64,000 nt of DNA from Marivivens sp. (GTDB taxonomy: Bacteria > Pseudomonadota > Alphaproteobacteria > Rhodobacterales > Rhodobacteraceae): the NCBI GenBank assembly GCA_024642115.1, contig JAHEBU010000011.1, forward strand, positions 1 to 64,000, read 5' to 3'. The notes below the pieces were generated by a model. That model did not search any database, was not told the origin of the DNA, and saw only the letters and a list, made by a program, of their open reading frames with translations. This document shows positions 16,795 through 25,440 of this stretch, in pieces; the first letter of the stretch is position 1; each line of letters opens with the position of its first letter. A program made the translations under genes and the position numbers.

Positions 16795-17988
16795 CACGAA
16801 CAGGTGCCGCCAATGCAGGGAGTCGACTACGACGCTATTGGCGAATTGACCCAAAATTGCAGCCAAAATTGCAATGCGCAACGGTTGACGATCATCCAAC
16901 TTGTTAACTGATCGCAACAGTTGCACCGATAGAATGGTGATCGCGCCAAAAAACGCGATAAAGCCGAGCCACCCGTTTTCGACAGCGACCTTCAAAAATA
17001 CGTTATGGGTCGCCAAACCGAAATCGCTTTCTGCGAAATGCGTGCGACCAACGTAATGTCCTGGCCCAACGCCGAAGGGCTGTTGGCGGATGACTTCGAT
17101 AGCATTTGACCAGTTTGAAAATCGGTTAGCGTCATAAGACTGGAGCGCAAAGCGATGGGCGAGAAAGCTGGTAAGATTCAGTTTGGCGAGCATGAAGGTA
17201 CCAGCAGCCAGAACGCCCAGACTCCCCAACGAACTGAACAACGCAAAACTGATAAAGGCGCGACGCTCGCGGGAAAAGAGCGCCATCAGCACAAAAAATA
17301 CTCCCGCAGCTATTGCGGTCCCTAGCCACGCGCCACGCGAAAATGTCAGAAACATCGCCAAAAGGATAATCAGCGCACGGAGCAATCCGCGAGTTCTATT
17401 CGCGGCGCTGCCGCGCATGTTGAACCCGATCATCAGCGTTCCCGCCATCGCCATGAAAGGACCAAACACGTTCGGGTCCTTGAACAACGGAGAAAGACGC
17501 AGTCCATCGTCGCTGCGGAAATACAGGGTGATCGGACCGGGCGCGAGGTGAAAGACCGCGAGGATACCAATGACTGCCGAAATCGACGCTGCGATAAAAA
17601 ACGCCTTGTAAAGACTGTCGATCGTTTCCTCCCGGTATCGCGCGGCGAAATGGGACATCATCATCGGGATCAGGAGCATATAAATGGTAATTGCTAAGTA
17701 ATTCGCTCCGAAACTTGCGCTTTTCCACGCGAAAGCCGAAATCAGGTTAGTGAAAAAGAACAGCAAGAGTGCAACAAAGATCGGCCGCAGAATGGGCGCC
17801 AAGGCCAATTTCCCGGTGAACAGGAAGAGACCGAAGCCGAGAGCGAAAAAAAGATCAGATGGCGCAGGTTCGATTATAACGACGAACAGGAAGCCTAGAA
17901 AAAGTTGCATACACAACAAAACGAGCCCTTCGTGCGTTATCGCCTTGCGACCCCGCCTGTGGCCCATCATGTCCACTTGTGCCGTCAT
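16732..17988 (-). CDS. O-antigen ligase / Wzy-type polymerase family membrane protein
   Basis: The 418-residue product has about 11-12 hydrophobic helices and the large periplasmic loop of the Wzy_C (O-antigen ligase) family: a conserved LTFSRGAWLG segment, then a loop with FSNWSNAIEVIRQQPFGVGPG and ATHNVFLKVAVENGWLG. Such proteins polymerise repeat units or ligate polysaccharide at the periplasmic face of the inner membrane. The ATG overlaps the upstream glycosyltransferase stop (ATGA), and it is the last gene of the minus-strand polysaccharide cluster. Polymerase and ligase roles cannot be told apart by sequence alone. Confidence 0.88.
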   Translation of the reverse strand: MTAQVDMMGHRRGRKAITHEGLVLLCMQLFLGFLFVVIIEPAPSDLFFALGFGLFLFTGKLALAPILRPIFVALLLFFFTNLISAFAWKSASFGANYLAITIYMLLIPMMMSHFAARYREETIDSLYKAFFIAASISAVIGILAVFHLAPGPITLYFRSDDGLRLSPLFKDPNVFGPFMAMAGTLMIGFNMRGSAANRTRGLLRALIILLAMFLTFSRGAWLGTAIAAGVFFVLMALFSRERRAFISFALFSSLGSLGVLAAGTFMLAKLNLTSFLAHRFALQSYDANRFSNWSNAIEVIRQQPFGVGPGHYVGRTHFAESDFGLATHNVFLKVAVENGWLGFIAFFGAITILSVQLLRSVNKLDDRQPLRIAILAAILGQFANSVVVDSLHWRHLFVLIGFGCCELVLYQMARGRRG

Positions 17989-19208
17989 TTACTCAACATC
18001 CCTTCCAGAACGTCCCGAACCTGCGCGCAATGCGCCTGCGGCGTCGCCGCATAGCTGTCCCGATGCGCATAGGCCGCCCGCGACATTGCCGCAACCTTGT
18101 CGTCATCCCGCAGCGTGCTGAGCGTATCGCTCAGCGCCTCGCGCCGATCATAGACGATCCCGTTTGTTCCGTCCGCGATCATCTCGCTGGCCGCATTCCA
18201 GCGCCCGGCGATTGCCGGCACGCCGCGGGACAAAGCCTCGGCCGCGACCAGCCCGAACGGTTCGGGCCAGACGGAAGGAAACACCAGCGCCCGCGCCCGC
18301 CCCAGCCACGTGGTCACCTCGGCGGGGGTGACCCAGCCCATCAGTTCGGCCTCTGGGTTGGCGGCGCGGATCGCCTGTTCTTGGGGGCCTGCGCCCAGAA
18401 ACACCGCCCGCACCCCGGCCGCCTTGGCCGCCCGCGCAAAATCGAGCGCCCCTTTTTCGGGCATCAATCGCCCGATGAACAGGAATACATCGTTGTCCTC
18501 GGCCTGAACGCGGGGCGCTTTGGGGTCCATCTCGATCGGGTTAAGGATGTGGTGCAGCCGTGCAGCCGCAGGCAGATAGGGGCGCATCGCGGCCAGTTGG
18601 GTTTCAGAGATATAGGCGATGTCGCGCAGGTTGCGCGGCATCCCGCCCGGCCCCCATAGCATGGCCTGCCGCGCCACCCGCCACCCCTTGTGCAGACCAG
18701 AACGCGCGTCGCAATTGGTGCTCAGGCACGACAGGCCCAGCGGGCGACGGGTGCAGATCTCTTCTTTGCGGTAGTCGTAAAAGCCGCCGTTCGGGCAGGC
18801 GAGGAAATATTCGTGCATGGTGAATAGTGCCGGAAAGCCCGCCCCGGTCAGCACCGGCCCAAGGGCCGGCGAGAGCGCCCGCGAAAAGCTGTGGGCATGG
18901 ATCGCGGTGCGCCCGGGGTCGAGGGGGGCCAGCACTTCGCGCAGCGCCCGTGCCGCGCCGCCGTTCCAGATCCCCCGGCCCATCGCCCGCAACCGGTTCG
19001 GATCGTCCAGCACATCGGGTTCATTCAGGCAGACCACCTCGGCCCCGCTTGCCGTCAGTGCCAGATCGACCGGGCCGGTGGGCGCGAAAAAGATCACCCG
19101 AAAGCCCGCCGCGACCAAACCGGCCGCCTCGGTAAAGGCGACCTTGGCGGTGCCGCCGTTCAGCCGTGCGCTGTCTGTCGCGATGACGACGGTGTCGAGC
19201 CTGCTCAT
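17985..19208 (-). CDS. GT4-family glycosyltransferase
   Basis: This 407-residue GT-B-fold enzyme has an N-terminal Gly-rich acceptor-side loop (RLNGGTAKVAF). Its C-terminal nucleotide-sugar domain shows FIGRLMPEKGALDF and the E-x7-E motif (PEPFGLVAAEALSRG). A Cys-rich insert around residues 150-175 (four cysteines, CPNG...CTRR...CLSTNC) is seen in a GT4 subgroup and may bind metal. It overlaps its neighbours by ATGA on both sides, so it is translationally coupled within the cluster. The sugar specificity is unknown. Confidence 0.88.
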   Translation of the reverse strand: MSRLDTVVIATDSARLNGGTAKVAFTEAAGLVAAGFRVIFFAPTGPVDLALTASGAEVVCLNEPDVLDDPNRLRAMGRGIWNGGAARALREVLAPLDPGRTAIHAHSFSRALSPALGPVLTGAGFPALFTMHEYFLACPNGGFYDYRKEEICTRRPLGLSCLSTNCDARSGLHKGWRVARQAMLWGPGGMPRNLRDIAYISETQLAAMRPYLPAAARLHHILNPIEMDPKAPRVQAEDNDVFLFIGRLMPEKGALDFARAAKAAGVRAVFLGAGPQEQAIRAANPEAELMGWVTPAEVTTWLGRARALVFPSVWPEPFGLVAAEALSRGVPAIAGRWNAASEMIADGTNGIVYDRREALSDTLSTLRDDDKVAAMSRAAYAHRDSYAATPQAHCAQVRDVLEGMLSK

Positions 19209-19903
19209 GTGGTCTGTCCGAACAGCGACCGATAGAGGCCGAAGTCGTCAGCATAGAGATGATCGAGCATGGCCCGCGCGGGCGGCGACAGATCGAGCGT
19301 CCGAGGCCGTTTGGAGGCGTTGGAATGTGTCGGCGTATAGGGTTTGCCGAGCCGGGCGGCAATCTCGGCCATGCTGTCGTCAAATGTTTCGACCCGGCCG
19401 ATGTAATCGACGATCACCTGTCCCGCACGGTCCGTCAGATACCAGGTCTGCGGCGTGAAATGCACCCAACTCATGACCCGCGCGCGTAGGACCGGATTGC
19501 GTTTCATCGCGATCAGCAGGGCGTCGGGATTGTCGAATGGTTTGATGACCCGCTGCCCGAACGCGTTGTCCTTTTCGGTCAGAGCGCCATTTCGCAGAAA
19601 ATAAAATGCCGAAAAGAAACGATCCGAAGGCTCTCGCATCAATGAAAAGGTAAAGAGGCGTCCAAATCGCTCGGGATCGAACGTCCGCCATCCTGATGCA
19701 GGTGCGTGCCCGAACAAAGCCTTGGTGCCATATATCGCCTGGCAGACAGAGATGCCCGCCGTTTTCGGAATATGCACAAAGAGTACACCCGCTGCGTCCT
19801 GCACCGCCAGAGGAGCCCGGTAGATAGAAAGATCACGATCCCAAAAGGAAAAGAAATACCGCCGTCCGTAGCCCAGAAGATGGGCAAGCTCTCTTGGTCT
19901 CAT
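19205..19903 (-). CDS. Carbohydrate sulfotransferase (family 2-like)
   Basis: The 232-residue protein has the PAPS 5'-phosphosulfate loop HIPKTAGIS near residue 45 and a 3'-phosphate-binding segment MREPSDRFFSAFYF near residue 88, typical of the sulfotransferase-2 family acting on carbohydrates. It is soluble or peripheral. It starts at an ATGA overlap with the upstream glycosyltransferase gene. With two further sulfotransferases in the cluster, it implies that the surface polymer is sulfated. Confidence 0.85.
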   Translation of the reverse strand: MRPRELAHLLGYGRRYFFSFWDRDLSIYRAPLAVQDAAGVLFVHIPKTAGISVCQAIYGTKALFGHAPASGWRTFDPERFGRLFTFSLMREPSDRFFSAFYFLRNGALTEKDNAFGQRVIKPFDNPDALLIAMKRNPVLRARVMSWVHFTPQTWYLTDRAGQVIVDYIGRVETFDDSMAEIAARLGKPYTPTHSNASKRPRTLDLSPPARAMLDHLYADDFGLYRSLFGQTT

Positions 19904-21012
19904 ATACCTTTGCCCCCAGTTGGCCGTGCTAAAGTTACGAGCAGATCAATCAGTTGGTTGAAATTGCGATCGGCGTCGAACGCCTCGATGGCATGCGCCC
20001 GCGCGGCTGTCCCCATCGCGGCCACCAGCCCGCGATCCTCAGCCAACCGCACAAGCCCCGCAACAAACCTCGCGCTATCGCCTGCTGGTACGGTCAACCC
20101 GGTCTTGCCTTCGATGATCATGTCGGGAATGCCGCCGATCCGGCTAGCCACTGCGGGCAGCCCGGCGGCCGCCGCCTCGGCCAGCACTTGCGGCGACATG
20201 TCTGACCGGGTCGGCAGGCAGAGCACGTCCATCGAGGGTAAAAGTTCGCTCACGAGCCGGTCGTTCGGAACCCGTCCATGAACGGTTGCACGGTCGGCGA
20301 GCGCCTGTGCTGCCGGATCGCCAGACACCACATGCAACTCTGCCAGCCCTGCAAGCGGCCCGGCGATCCAGTTGGCCAGATCGACGGCGCCCTTGCGCGC
20401 GATATCGTTGCCGATAAAGATCACGCGCAACGGCCCGACGCGCCCGGCCAATTGTGCGGGCGTGAACCGCGTGACGTCGATCGAGGGCGGGATCACGCTG
20501 ACCGACCCAGGCGCCACACCGCAATCGGCAATGACCGAACCCGCCGCCCACTGGCTCATCGGAAAGACATGCGCGGCCGCGCGCAACAGCGCCGCCTCGC
20601 GGGTCATGTCAGCCGCTGTCCACGCGCCGCGCGGCAGATCGCGTTCGATCCCGGCGCGGGTATTGTCGAGCGTGACGGTGAACGGCGCGGCGTCAGGCTG
20701 CCCGGCCAGTGCGCCCGCGGGCCAATGCGCTGCGAAATGCACGGCTTCGGGCCGAAACTTGGCCAACCCGGCCCGGATTGCACGACCGGCGCGGCCCGCA
20801 AAGGCGTCGATGGGGTCGATCCGGCGGAACAGATGGTCGCGCGGGCGCATGTTGTTACGCTTGTGGAACAAGGTATCGCGCCGCGTCATCGTGACCGGGA
20901 TCAGCAACGTCTCGATATCGTCACGCGTCGCCAGAACCGCCTCTAGCCGGGCGCGGTAGGTGCGCCAGCCCAAGGCATCTTGTAAGACGAAACAGAGCCT
21001 TGGCTTGGTCAA
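19900..21012 (-). CDS. GT4-family glycosyltransferase, TTG start
   Basis: The 370-residue enzyme has a GT-B C-terminal domain with VIFIGNDIARKGAVDL and an E-type donor site (LPTRSDMSPQVLAEAAAAGLP). The frame stays open far upstream, but that part overlaps the flippase gene in another frame. The likely start is TTG at 21012, which overlaps the flippase TGA stop (TTGA) and gives a family-like N terminus (LTKPRLCFVLQD). The gene overlaps the downstream sulfotransferase by 4 bp. Sugar donor and acceptor are unknown. Confidence 0.82.
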   Translation of the reverse strand: MTKPRLCFVLQDALGWRTYRARLEAVLATRDDIETLLIPVTMTRRDTLFHKRNNMRPRDHLFRRIDPIDAFAGRAGRAIRAGLAKFRPEAVHFAAHWPAGALAGQPDAAPFTVTLDNTRAGIERDLPRGAWTAADMTREAALLRAAAHVFPMSQWAAGSVIADCGVAPGSVSVIPPSIDVTRFTPAQLAGRVGPLRVIFIGNDIARKGAVDLANWIAGPLAGLAELHVVSGDPAAQALADRATVHGRVPNDRLVSELLPSMDVLCLPTRSDMSPQVLAEAAAAGLPAVASRIGGIPDMIIEGKTGLTVPAGDSARFVAGLVRLAEDRGLVAAMGTAARAHAIEAFDADRNFNQLIDLLVTLARPTGGKGI

Positions 21013-22268
21013 ACCGTCTCTCCCGGTTCGATACGAGCCCGCCGAAGCGTCAGCCAAATCAGACCGCTCTGCAACATGCCGGTGGCGATCATTCCCAGCA
21101 CAACCCCCGGCAGGCCTAAAGTGAGCACACCGATCAAGGTGCCAATGACTTGTGCAACAACGCTCGTCATCCGGATCCGCAAGTTGTGGCCAAAACGCCG
21201 CGTCGCCAGCAACCCCGATTGCAGAATCGTCCCACTTGCGATGGTGCCGGCTGCAATCATCACCAGCGCCAGAAGCTGACCCTGGCCTGCGTATTCGGTC
21301 CCAAAGATCAGCTCCAGAAGCCAGTTGCCGATTGCCAGCATCACCAGCGATCCCGTCACTGCCGCAGCGGCGACTAGCATGACAAGACGGCTGAGCGTTC
21401 GCAAAAAGGCCTTCTGGTTGCCTATCGCCCAATAATGCGCCAGTCGGGCCACGATCGACTGTCCTATCGCAGTCACGATCGTGGTCACGGCCTGCATCGC
21501 ATAACCAACGACGGTGAAATGGCCCAGCGCCACGAGGCCGAGGAAATGGCCGATGACATAGCGTGGCATCGCGCCCTGAAATGCCGCAAGCAGCGCGTTG
21601 AATGCCAATGGCAAAGAGCTGACCACAAGGCTGCGCAACATGCTTGCCCGCACCGGGCCGACGTCGCCTGCAGCTCGGGCCATCTGGTGGGCCTGCCTCA
21701 GATCTCCCCCGCCCGCGACCAAGACCCAGACCGCCAAAAGCCCGCCATACGCCGCAGAGGTCGAGCCGGTGAGAGCGATCACGATCCAAAAGACCGCCGT
21801 GCCACCAAAACCGCGCAAGATCAGCGAGACCGCGACGCTCGACATCCGGTCGGCACGCTGGAACGCCCCATAGCACAGTTCGGAATATGTCTCGACGCCC
21901 TTGGCCGCGCCAAAAACCAGCATCACGATTCGCGCTGCCGGATCGACGACGGTAAAGGCCAGAACGACGATCAGACCATACGCAATGATGCTCCCCATGA
22001 TCCGCAGGGCCAGAAACTCGTGGAAACGGAACGTGCCACGCGTGTCCGTCGCCTGATTGGCGCGAACGCCAAGATTGAAAAACCAGTAGATCGGCAGGGT
22101 AATCGCGCTGACTAGGCCAAACAGGCCGACATCAGCGACTGAAGAGTAGCGTGCGAGTGCCACCAGCAACAGAAACTGACTGACCACATAGGACATCTGC
22201 CCGATCAGGCCCCATCCAACCAGTCGGCGCAAGCTGACGCGGGCCTCGCCCTGCGGTGCGTCAACCAT
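21009..22268 (-). CDS. Wzx-type polysaccharide flippase
   Basis: The 419-residue membrane protein has about 12-14 hydrophobic helices with the layout of the MATE/Wzx flippase superfamily, including an N-terminal LIGQMSYVVSQFLLLVALARY helix. It would move lipid-linked repeat units across the inner membrane for the polymerase at 16732-17988. The ATG at 22268 overlaps the preceding sulfotransferase stop by 8 bp (ATGGTTGA) and is preferred to a TTG at 22286. Confidence 0.85.
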   Translation of the reverse strand: MVDAPQGEARVSLRRLVGWGLIGQMSYVVSQFLLLVALARYSSVADVGLFGLVSAITLPIYWFFNLGVRANQATDTRGTFRFHEFLALRIMGSIIAYGLIVVLAFTVVDPAARIVMLVFGAAKGVETYSELCYGAFQRADRMSSVAVSLILRGFGGTAVFWIVIALTGSTSAAYGGLLAVWVLVAGGGDLRQAHQMARAAGDVGPVRASMLRSLVVSSLPLAFNALLAAFQGAMPRYVIGHFLGLVALGHFTVVGYAMQAVTTIVTAIGQSIVARLAHYWAIGNQKAFLRTLSRLVMLVAAAAVTGSLVMLAIGNWLLELIFGTEYAGQGQLLALVMIAAGTIASGTILQSGLLATRRFGHNLRIRMTSVVAQVIGTLIGVLTLGLPGVVLGMIATGMLQSGLIWLTLRRARIEPGETV

Positions 22269-23055
22269 CGTTTCTGCCCGCGCCAAACATCGCCTCCCAC
22301 ACGGCTATGTCGGGGGCGCAGAGGTCGCGTGCCTGCGCCATCAGTTCGGGCGTCACCACCGATTTTCGGGAATCAGTGGGCTGGCGCGCCTTGTTCTCGT
22401 GGCCGACCTTGACGCGGACCCCCAAAACCTGGCGCAGCCCCATTTGGAAAGCAGGCAGATCGTCCAGCCGCCCGACCAGATCGAAGCGTGTGCGCAAGTT
22501 GGCGATGGCCCGCGCGATCAGTTCTGGATCAGACAGATCGGCAGCCATCGGCGCACCAGAATAATATTCGACATAACTTGCCCCTAGACGACGCGCCCGG
22601 TCGGTGCCGAGGAATGTCGCGAAATCCTCCTCGATCCGGGCGTGGGCCGCCGGTTTACCGTAACTCCAGTAATAATGGGACACGAATCGCGACACCGGCT
22701 CGCGCAGGATGGTAATGAACTTGTATCTGGGCGTGAAACACCGATGCACCACTTCGGAATACGGCACATGAACGGCGAGGCAGCGCGTGTTGTCAAACAG
22801 GTGATACAGCAGCATCTGCTCGCGAAGAGCTGCGACGTCGATCAACATTTCTTCTCGGTCCGTGCGCCCGGTGTAGGCTTCAAAGGCGCGGAAACTTTCC
22901 TCAGGCTTCACCGTCGCCTGTGATAGCAGATAGCGTTTGCGCAGGGCTCGCCCGACCGATGTGCCACCGCATTTCGGCACATGATGGAAAACCACGCTGC
23001 TGGGATGCACCCATTCATCCAGTCTCCGGTGGAGTGCTTTCATACGGTCAATCAT
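22261..23055 (-). CDS. Sulfotransferase family 2-like protein
   Basis: The 264-residue protein has the PAPS loop HHVPKCGGTSVGRAL near residue 30 and the 3'-phosphate-binding segment ILREPVSRFVSHYYWS near residue 115. Both are hallmarks of carbohydrate sulfotransferases. The ATG at 23055 gives an 8-bp overlap (ATGATTGA) with the stop of the preceding gene; a longer frame reaches into that gene. It is clearly different from the other two sulfotransferases here, so each may modify a different position of the polymer. Confidence 0.85.
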   Translation of the reverse strand: MIDRMKALHRRLDEWVHPSSVVFHHVPKCGGTSVGRALRKRYLLSQATVKPEESFRAFEAYTGRTDREEMLIDVAALREQMLLYHLFDNTRCLAVHVPYSEVVHRCFTPRYKFITILREPVSRFVSHYYWSYGKPAAHARIEEDFATFLGTDRARRLGASYVEYYSGAPMAADLSDPELIARAIANLRTRFDLVGRLDDLPAFQMGLRQVLGVRVKVGHENKARQPTDSRKSVVTPELMAQARDLCAPDIAVWEAMFGAGRNDG

Positions 23056-23983
23056 CTTTGGGCAGGGTCTCCCATTTGGACAGATCGAGTCCGAACCGCT
23101 CGGATAGGCGCCGGTTCGGTTCAACAAACCGCGCGTGCAAGTCGTCGACCACATCTTGCCCGCCGGACGGGGCTTGGTCTCGCCGGGTGGTGTTCAGCTT
23201 GTGATAGATCTCGCGCAGACCGTTATACAACCGCCCCTTCGGGACTTGCGCGCGCAGCGCAATATTGACGCGATGCAGCAGTCGCGAGCGCGGCACATAG
23301 GTCTCATTTTGAGCATCGAAACCGAAATCTGCGTAAAATTCTGGCGCCAACCCAACCCAGCGGGCAACTTCCTGCGTCACTGCACGAGGATCAGCTCGGA
23401 GATCCTCGAACAAAAGGATCTTCATCCTGTCTGGCCCCAACCGTGAACGCCAAGCCTCGAGGAATTTGACATATTCCGCGTTGCCCAACGCGTTCCGGGC
23501 CAGTTCGTTACCCTTGAAATCCGACATGCCTGCCTCGACGGCCGCCAAATAGTCCGCAAAGCTCATACCGGCGGGAATCCAGTTCCAGTTGCCTTGAAAG
23601 TAGGCATACAGGGACCGAATTTGTGACACCGGTTCGCGCAGCACGAACAGGCATTTGGGAGCATTTGGCAGGTCCGGGATATGCTCCAGGGCTGTCTTGG
23701 AATAGATATATCCGGGCGTGGCCTCGAGCCGAACCAGAGGCGCGCGATCCGTGGGACGCAGGGGCGGGAAAAGCGCCCCATAGCTCTCCAGACCGCGGCT
23801 GACATGGCAATCGGCCCGATACATGTGTGTACCCGGATCGACGAAGAAATAGGTTTCCTTCTCGATCGTGCCCGATGCGTCGGGATGTGCAGCGATCCAG
23901 TCAAAGAGTGAACTCGTCGCAGCTTTCGGAACCCCACAAATTATCAGGTCGGGCAAAACACATGGTTTTTGGAGTTTTTGCAT
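23048..23983 (-). CDS. Sulfotransferase (PF00685-like)
   Basis: The 311-residue protein begins the catalytic domain with IICGVPKAATSSLFDWI, the PAPS loop, and has FVLREPVSQIRSLYAYFQ as the 3'-phosphate-binding helix. This is the classic sulfotransferase-1/heparan-sulfotransferase arrangement. The ATG at 23983 is preferred over a GTG at 23992. It lies 190 bp downstream of the spike-like gene and heads a tightly overlapping run of genes down to 16732. The substrate is presumably the surface polysaccharide. Confidence 0.87.
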   Translation of the reverse strand: MQKLQKPCVLPDLIICGVPKAATSSLFDWIAAHPDASGTIEKETYFFVDPGTHMYRADCHVSRGLESYGALFPPLRPTDRAPLVRLEATPGYIYSKTALEHIPDLPNAPKCLFVLREPVSQIRSLYAYFQGNWNWIPAGMSFADYLAAVEAGMSDFKGNELARNALGNAEYVKFLEAWRSRLGPDRMKILLFEDLRADPRAVTQEVARWVGLAPEFYADFGFDAQNETYVPRSRLLHRVNIALRAQVPKGRLYNGLREIYHKLNTTRRDQAPSGGQDVVDDLHARFVEPNRRLSERFGLDLSKWETLPKDD

Positions 23984-24172
23984 TCGGCTCACAGTCCGGT
24001 ATCGGATTTGCTTGTCTGGTCAGAGCCCCGAATGCGGCGCTGCAGCAATGTCTCGCAGAATGCACAACCAGCTTACAATTGCAACTCGCCAAGGCTGCAA
24101 ACGCAAGCGGCGGCGCCGTCGCGTGAACGCCTGCGCCGCCAAGTTTTTGTGATGGCCGAAATTCCGCTGTCC

Positions 24173-25126
24173 TTAGAGCGTGCCCACTGGGTACAGAAGT
24201 ACGCGCGCCGGATAAAACGGCAAGGCTTGCGGCGCCCAACCGGAAGAGACAGAGACCGAACGGCTGTCGATTGCTGCGCCCGCACCATCGACGATCCGAA
24301 GATCGTAGGTCCCGACAGGGGCTGCCCAAGTTACAGCGTCGGCTGGTCGGGTCGATGTCGCTCCGGTGGTGTTGATAAGGCTCGACCCCGTGGTGCCGCT
24401 TTCGAACTGTGCTCCCAGCAAAGTCACGGTCGCCCCCGTGGTTGCGCTGCCCGGGCCAAGTCCGATATTCAACGTGCCGGTGAAATTTGGAGTGATGTTC
24501 ATGCCGAGGCGGTAGGCGCCGTCAACACCAAGATCGGTCAGGGTGATGCTGTCCAGCCCCCCTGCGCCAGCCCCAAGAACAGTGTTCGTCGTGGTGCTGA
24601 CTTCGACCCGGCTTTCGACCGCTCCTGTCATATTGCGCAGCGTTGCCACGATTTTGCCTGACGTGCCGAACTTGAAGAACGTCCGCAGGTGATAGCTTGC
24701 ACCATTTGTAACGGCGGGTTCGTCGGTATGGTTCAACCGATGCCAAATTGCCCCGTTCGAGGTGACCGTTACGCCGGGAAACAGACCAAGCGCATTCAGG
24801 GCCAGGTTGCTGCCGCTCGCCCCGCTCAGGGTCCAACCGATTGTCGTGCTTGCAATCGCCCGACTCAACAAGTTTGTCGCGGCAGGCTCAATGACAGCCG
24901 TCCGCAGCAGTCGGCGCGCGTCATACCGAAGGAGGCCCGCGGAATAGGATATGAACCGTCCGGCCCCATCATAGCCAAATGCCGACGCCGCACGACTAAT
25001 CACGAACCCTGACGGAAAGAGCCCTCCATCGAAATCCCAGACACTGACCGGTTCAATCCAGTTGATTGCGAAAGGCGACGGCCCCAAACGGGGGCTTGTG
25101 ATGATGTAGCGGATTGGGGTGTTCAT
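24173..25126 (-). CDS. Phage/GTA head-spike fibre-like protein
   Basis: The 317-residue protein reads like phage or gene-transfer-agent spike fibre proteins. It has an N-terminal attachment part (about residues 1-55), then RAASAFGYDGAGRFISYSAGLLRYD and EPAATNLLSRAIAS, then a beta-rich domain (about residues 110-265). That domain ends in the recurrent TLLGAQFESGTTGSSLINTTGA...RPADAV block, followed by a short Ig-like C-terminal segment. I relate it to the GTA head spike GhsB of Rhodobacter capsulatus, which contacts the capsule. Its ATG shares one base with the stop of the upstream spike-base gene (TGATG). No other phage genes are near. Position inside a polysaccharide cluster suggests co-inheritance with its receptor genes. 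Confidence 0.72.
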   Translation of the reverse strand: MNTPIRYIITSPRLGPSPFAINWIEPVSVWDFDGGLFPSGFVISRAASAFGYDGAGRFISYSAGLLRYDARRLLRTAVIEPAATNLLSRAIASTTIGWTLSGASGSNLALNALGLFPGVTVTSNGAIWHRLNHTDEPAVTNGASYHLRTFFKFGTSGKIVATLRNMTGAVESRVEVSTTTNTVLGAGAGGLDSITLTDLGVDGAYRLGMNITPNFTGTLNIGLGPGSATTGATVTLLGAQFESGTTGSSLINTTGATSTRPADAVTWAAPVGTYDLRIVDGAGAAIDSRSVSVSSGWAPQALPFYPARVLLYPVGTL

Positions 25127-25392
25127 CACCAACCCACCATGATCCCGCTTGCTGTGGTGCCGGTCGCATGGATCCGGTTCAGTTCCATCAGGTGCCACCC
25201 CGCGAACAGTGTGGGGGTGGTCAGGGTCTGTCCCCCCTTGGTGCTTACCTTTAGCACACCAGCGACGCTCAAGTAGACCCATTGGCTCACATGGGTCAGA
25301 TCGGTACTGTCGCTTGGCGTTACCAACGCAAGGTTGGCAGGCCCGCCCGCGCGGGTGTAGGAAAATCCATTAAGGGAATCAACTGCAGGCAT
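25126..25392 (-). CDS. Spike-base-like protein (RcGTA Rcc01079/GhsA type)
   Basis: The 88-residue protein follows a strong AAAGGAGA ribosome site. It reads TPSDSTDLTHVSQWVYLSVAGVLKV, then AGWHLMELNRIHATGTTASGIMVGW. This is the pattern of small phage or GTA spike-base proteins, which have a beta strand after a 'D.T.....IYV...G.L.V' block and end in R-hydrophobic-HATGTTA. I recall the family as the RCAP_Rcc01079 spike base. It is directly followed by the spike-fibre-like gene with a one-base overlap, the same order as ghsA-ghsB. The assignment is from memory of the family and has not been searched. Confidence 0.68.
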   Translation of the reverse strand: MPAVDSLNGFSYTRAGGPANLALVTPSDSTDLTHVSQWVYLSVAGVLKVSTKGGQTLTTPTLFAGWHLMELNRIHATGTTASGIMVGW

Positions 25393-25440
25393 TTCAGGTC
25401 TCCTTTGCTGTCTGCCTAGGGATGCCCGCAGTCGGTAAAT

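Noticed and set aside
19900-21876. A 658-residue frame covering a glycosyltransferase and far upstream
   Set aside because: The first 288 codons overlap the flippase gene in another frame and have no family character; the TTG at 21012 gives a family-like start.
24173-25392. A resident prophage around the spike-like genes
   Set aside because: No terminase, capsid, portal, tail or integrase genes flank them; both sides are polysaccharide genes.
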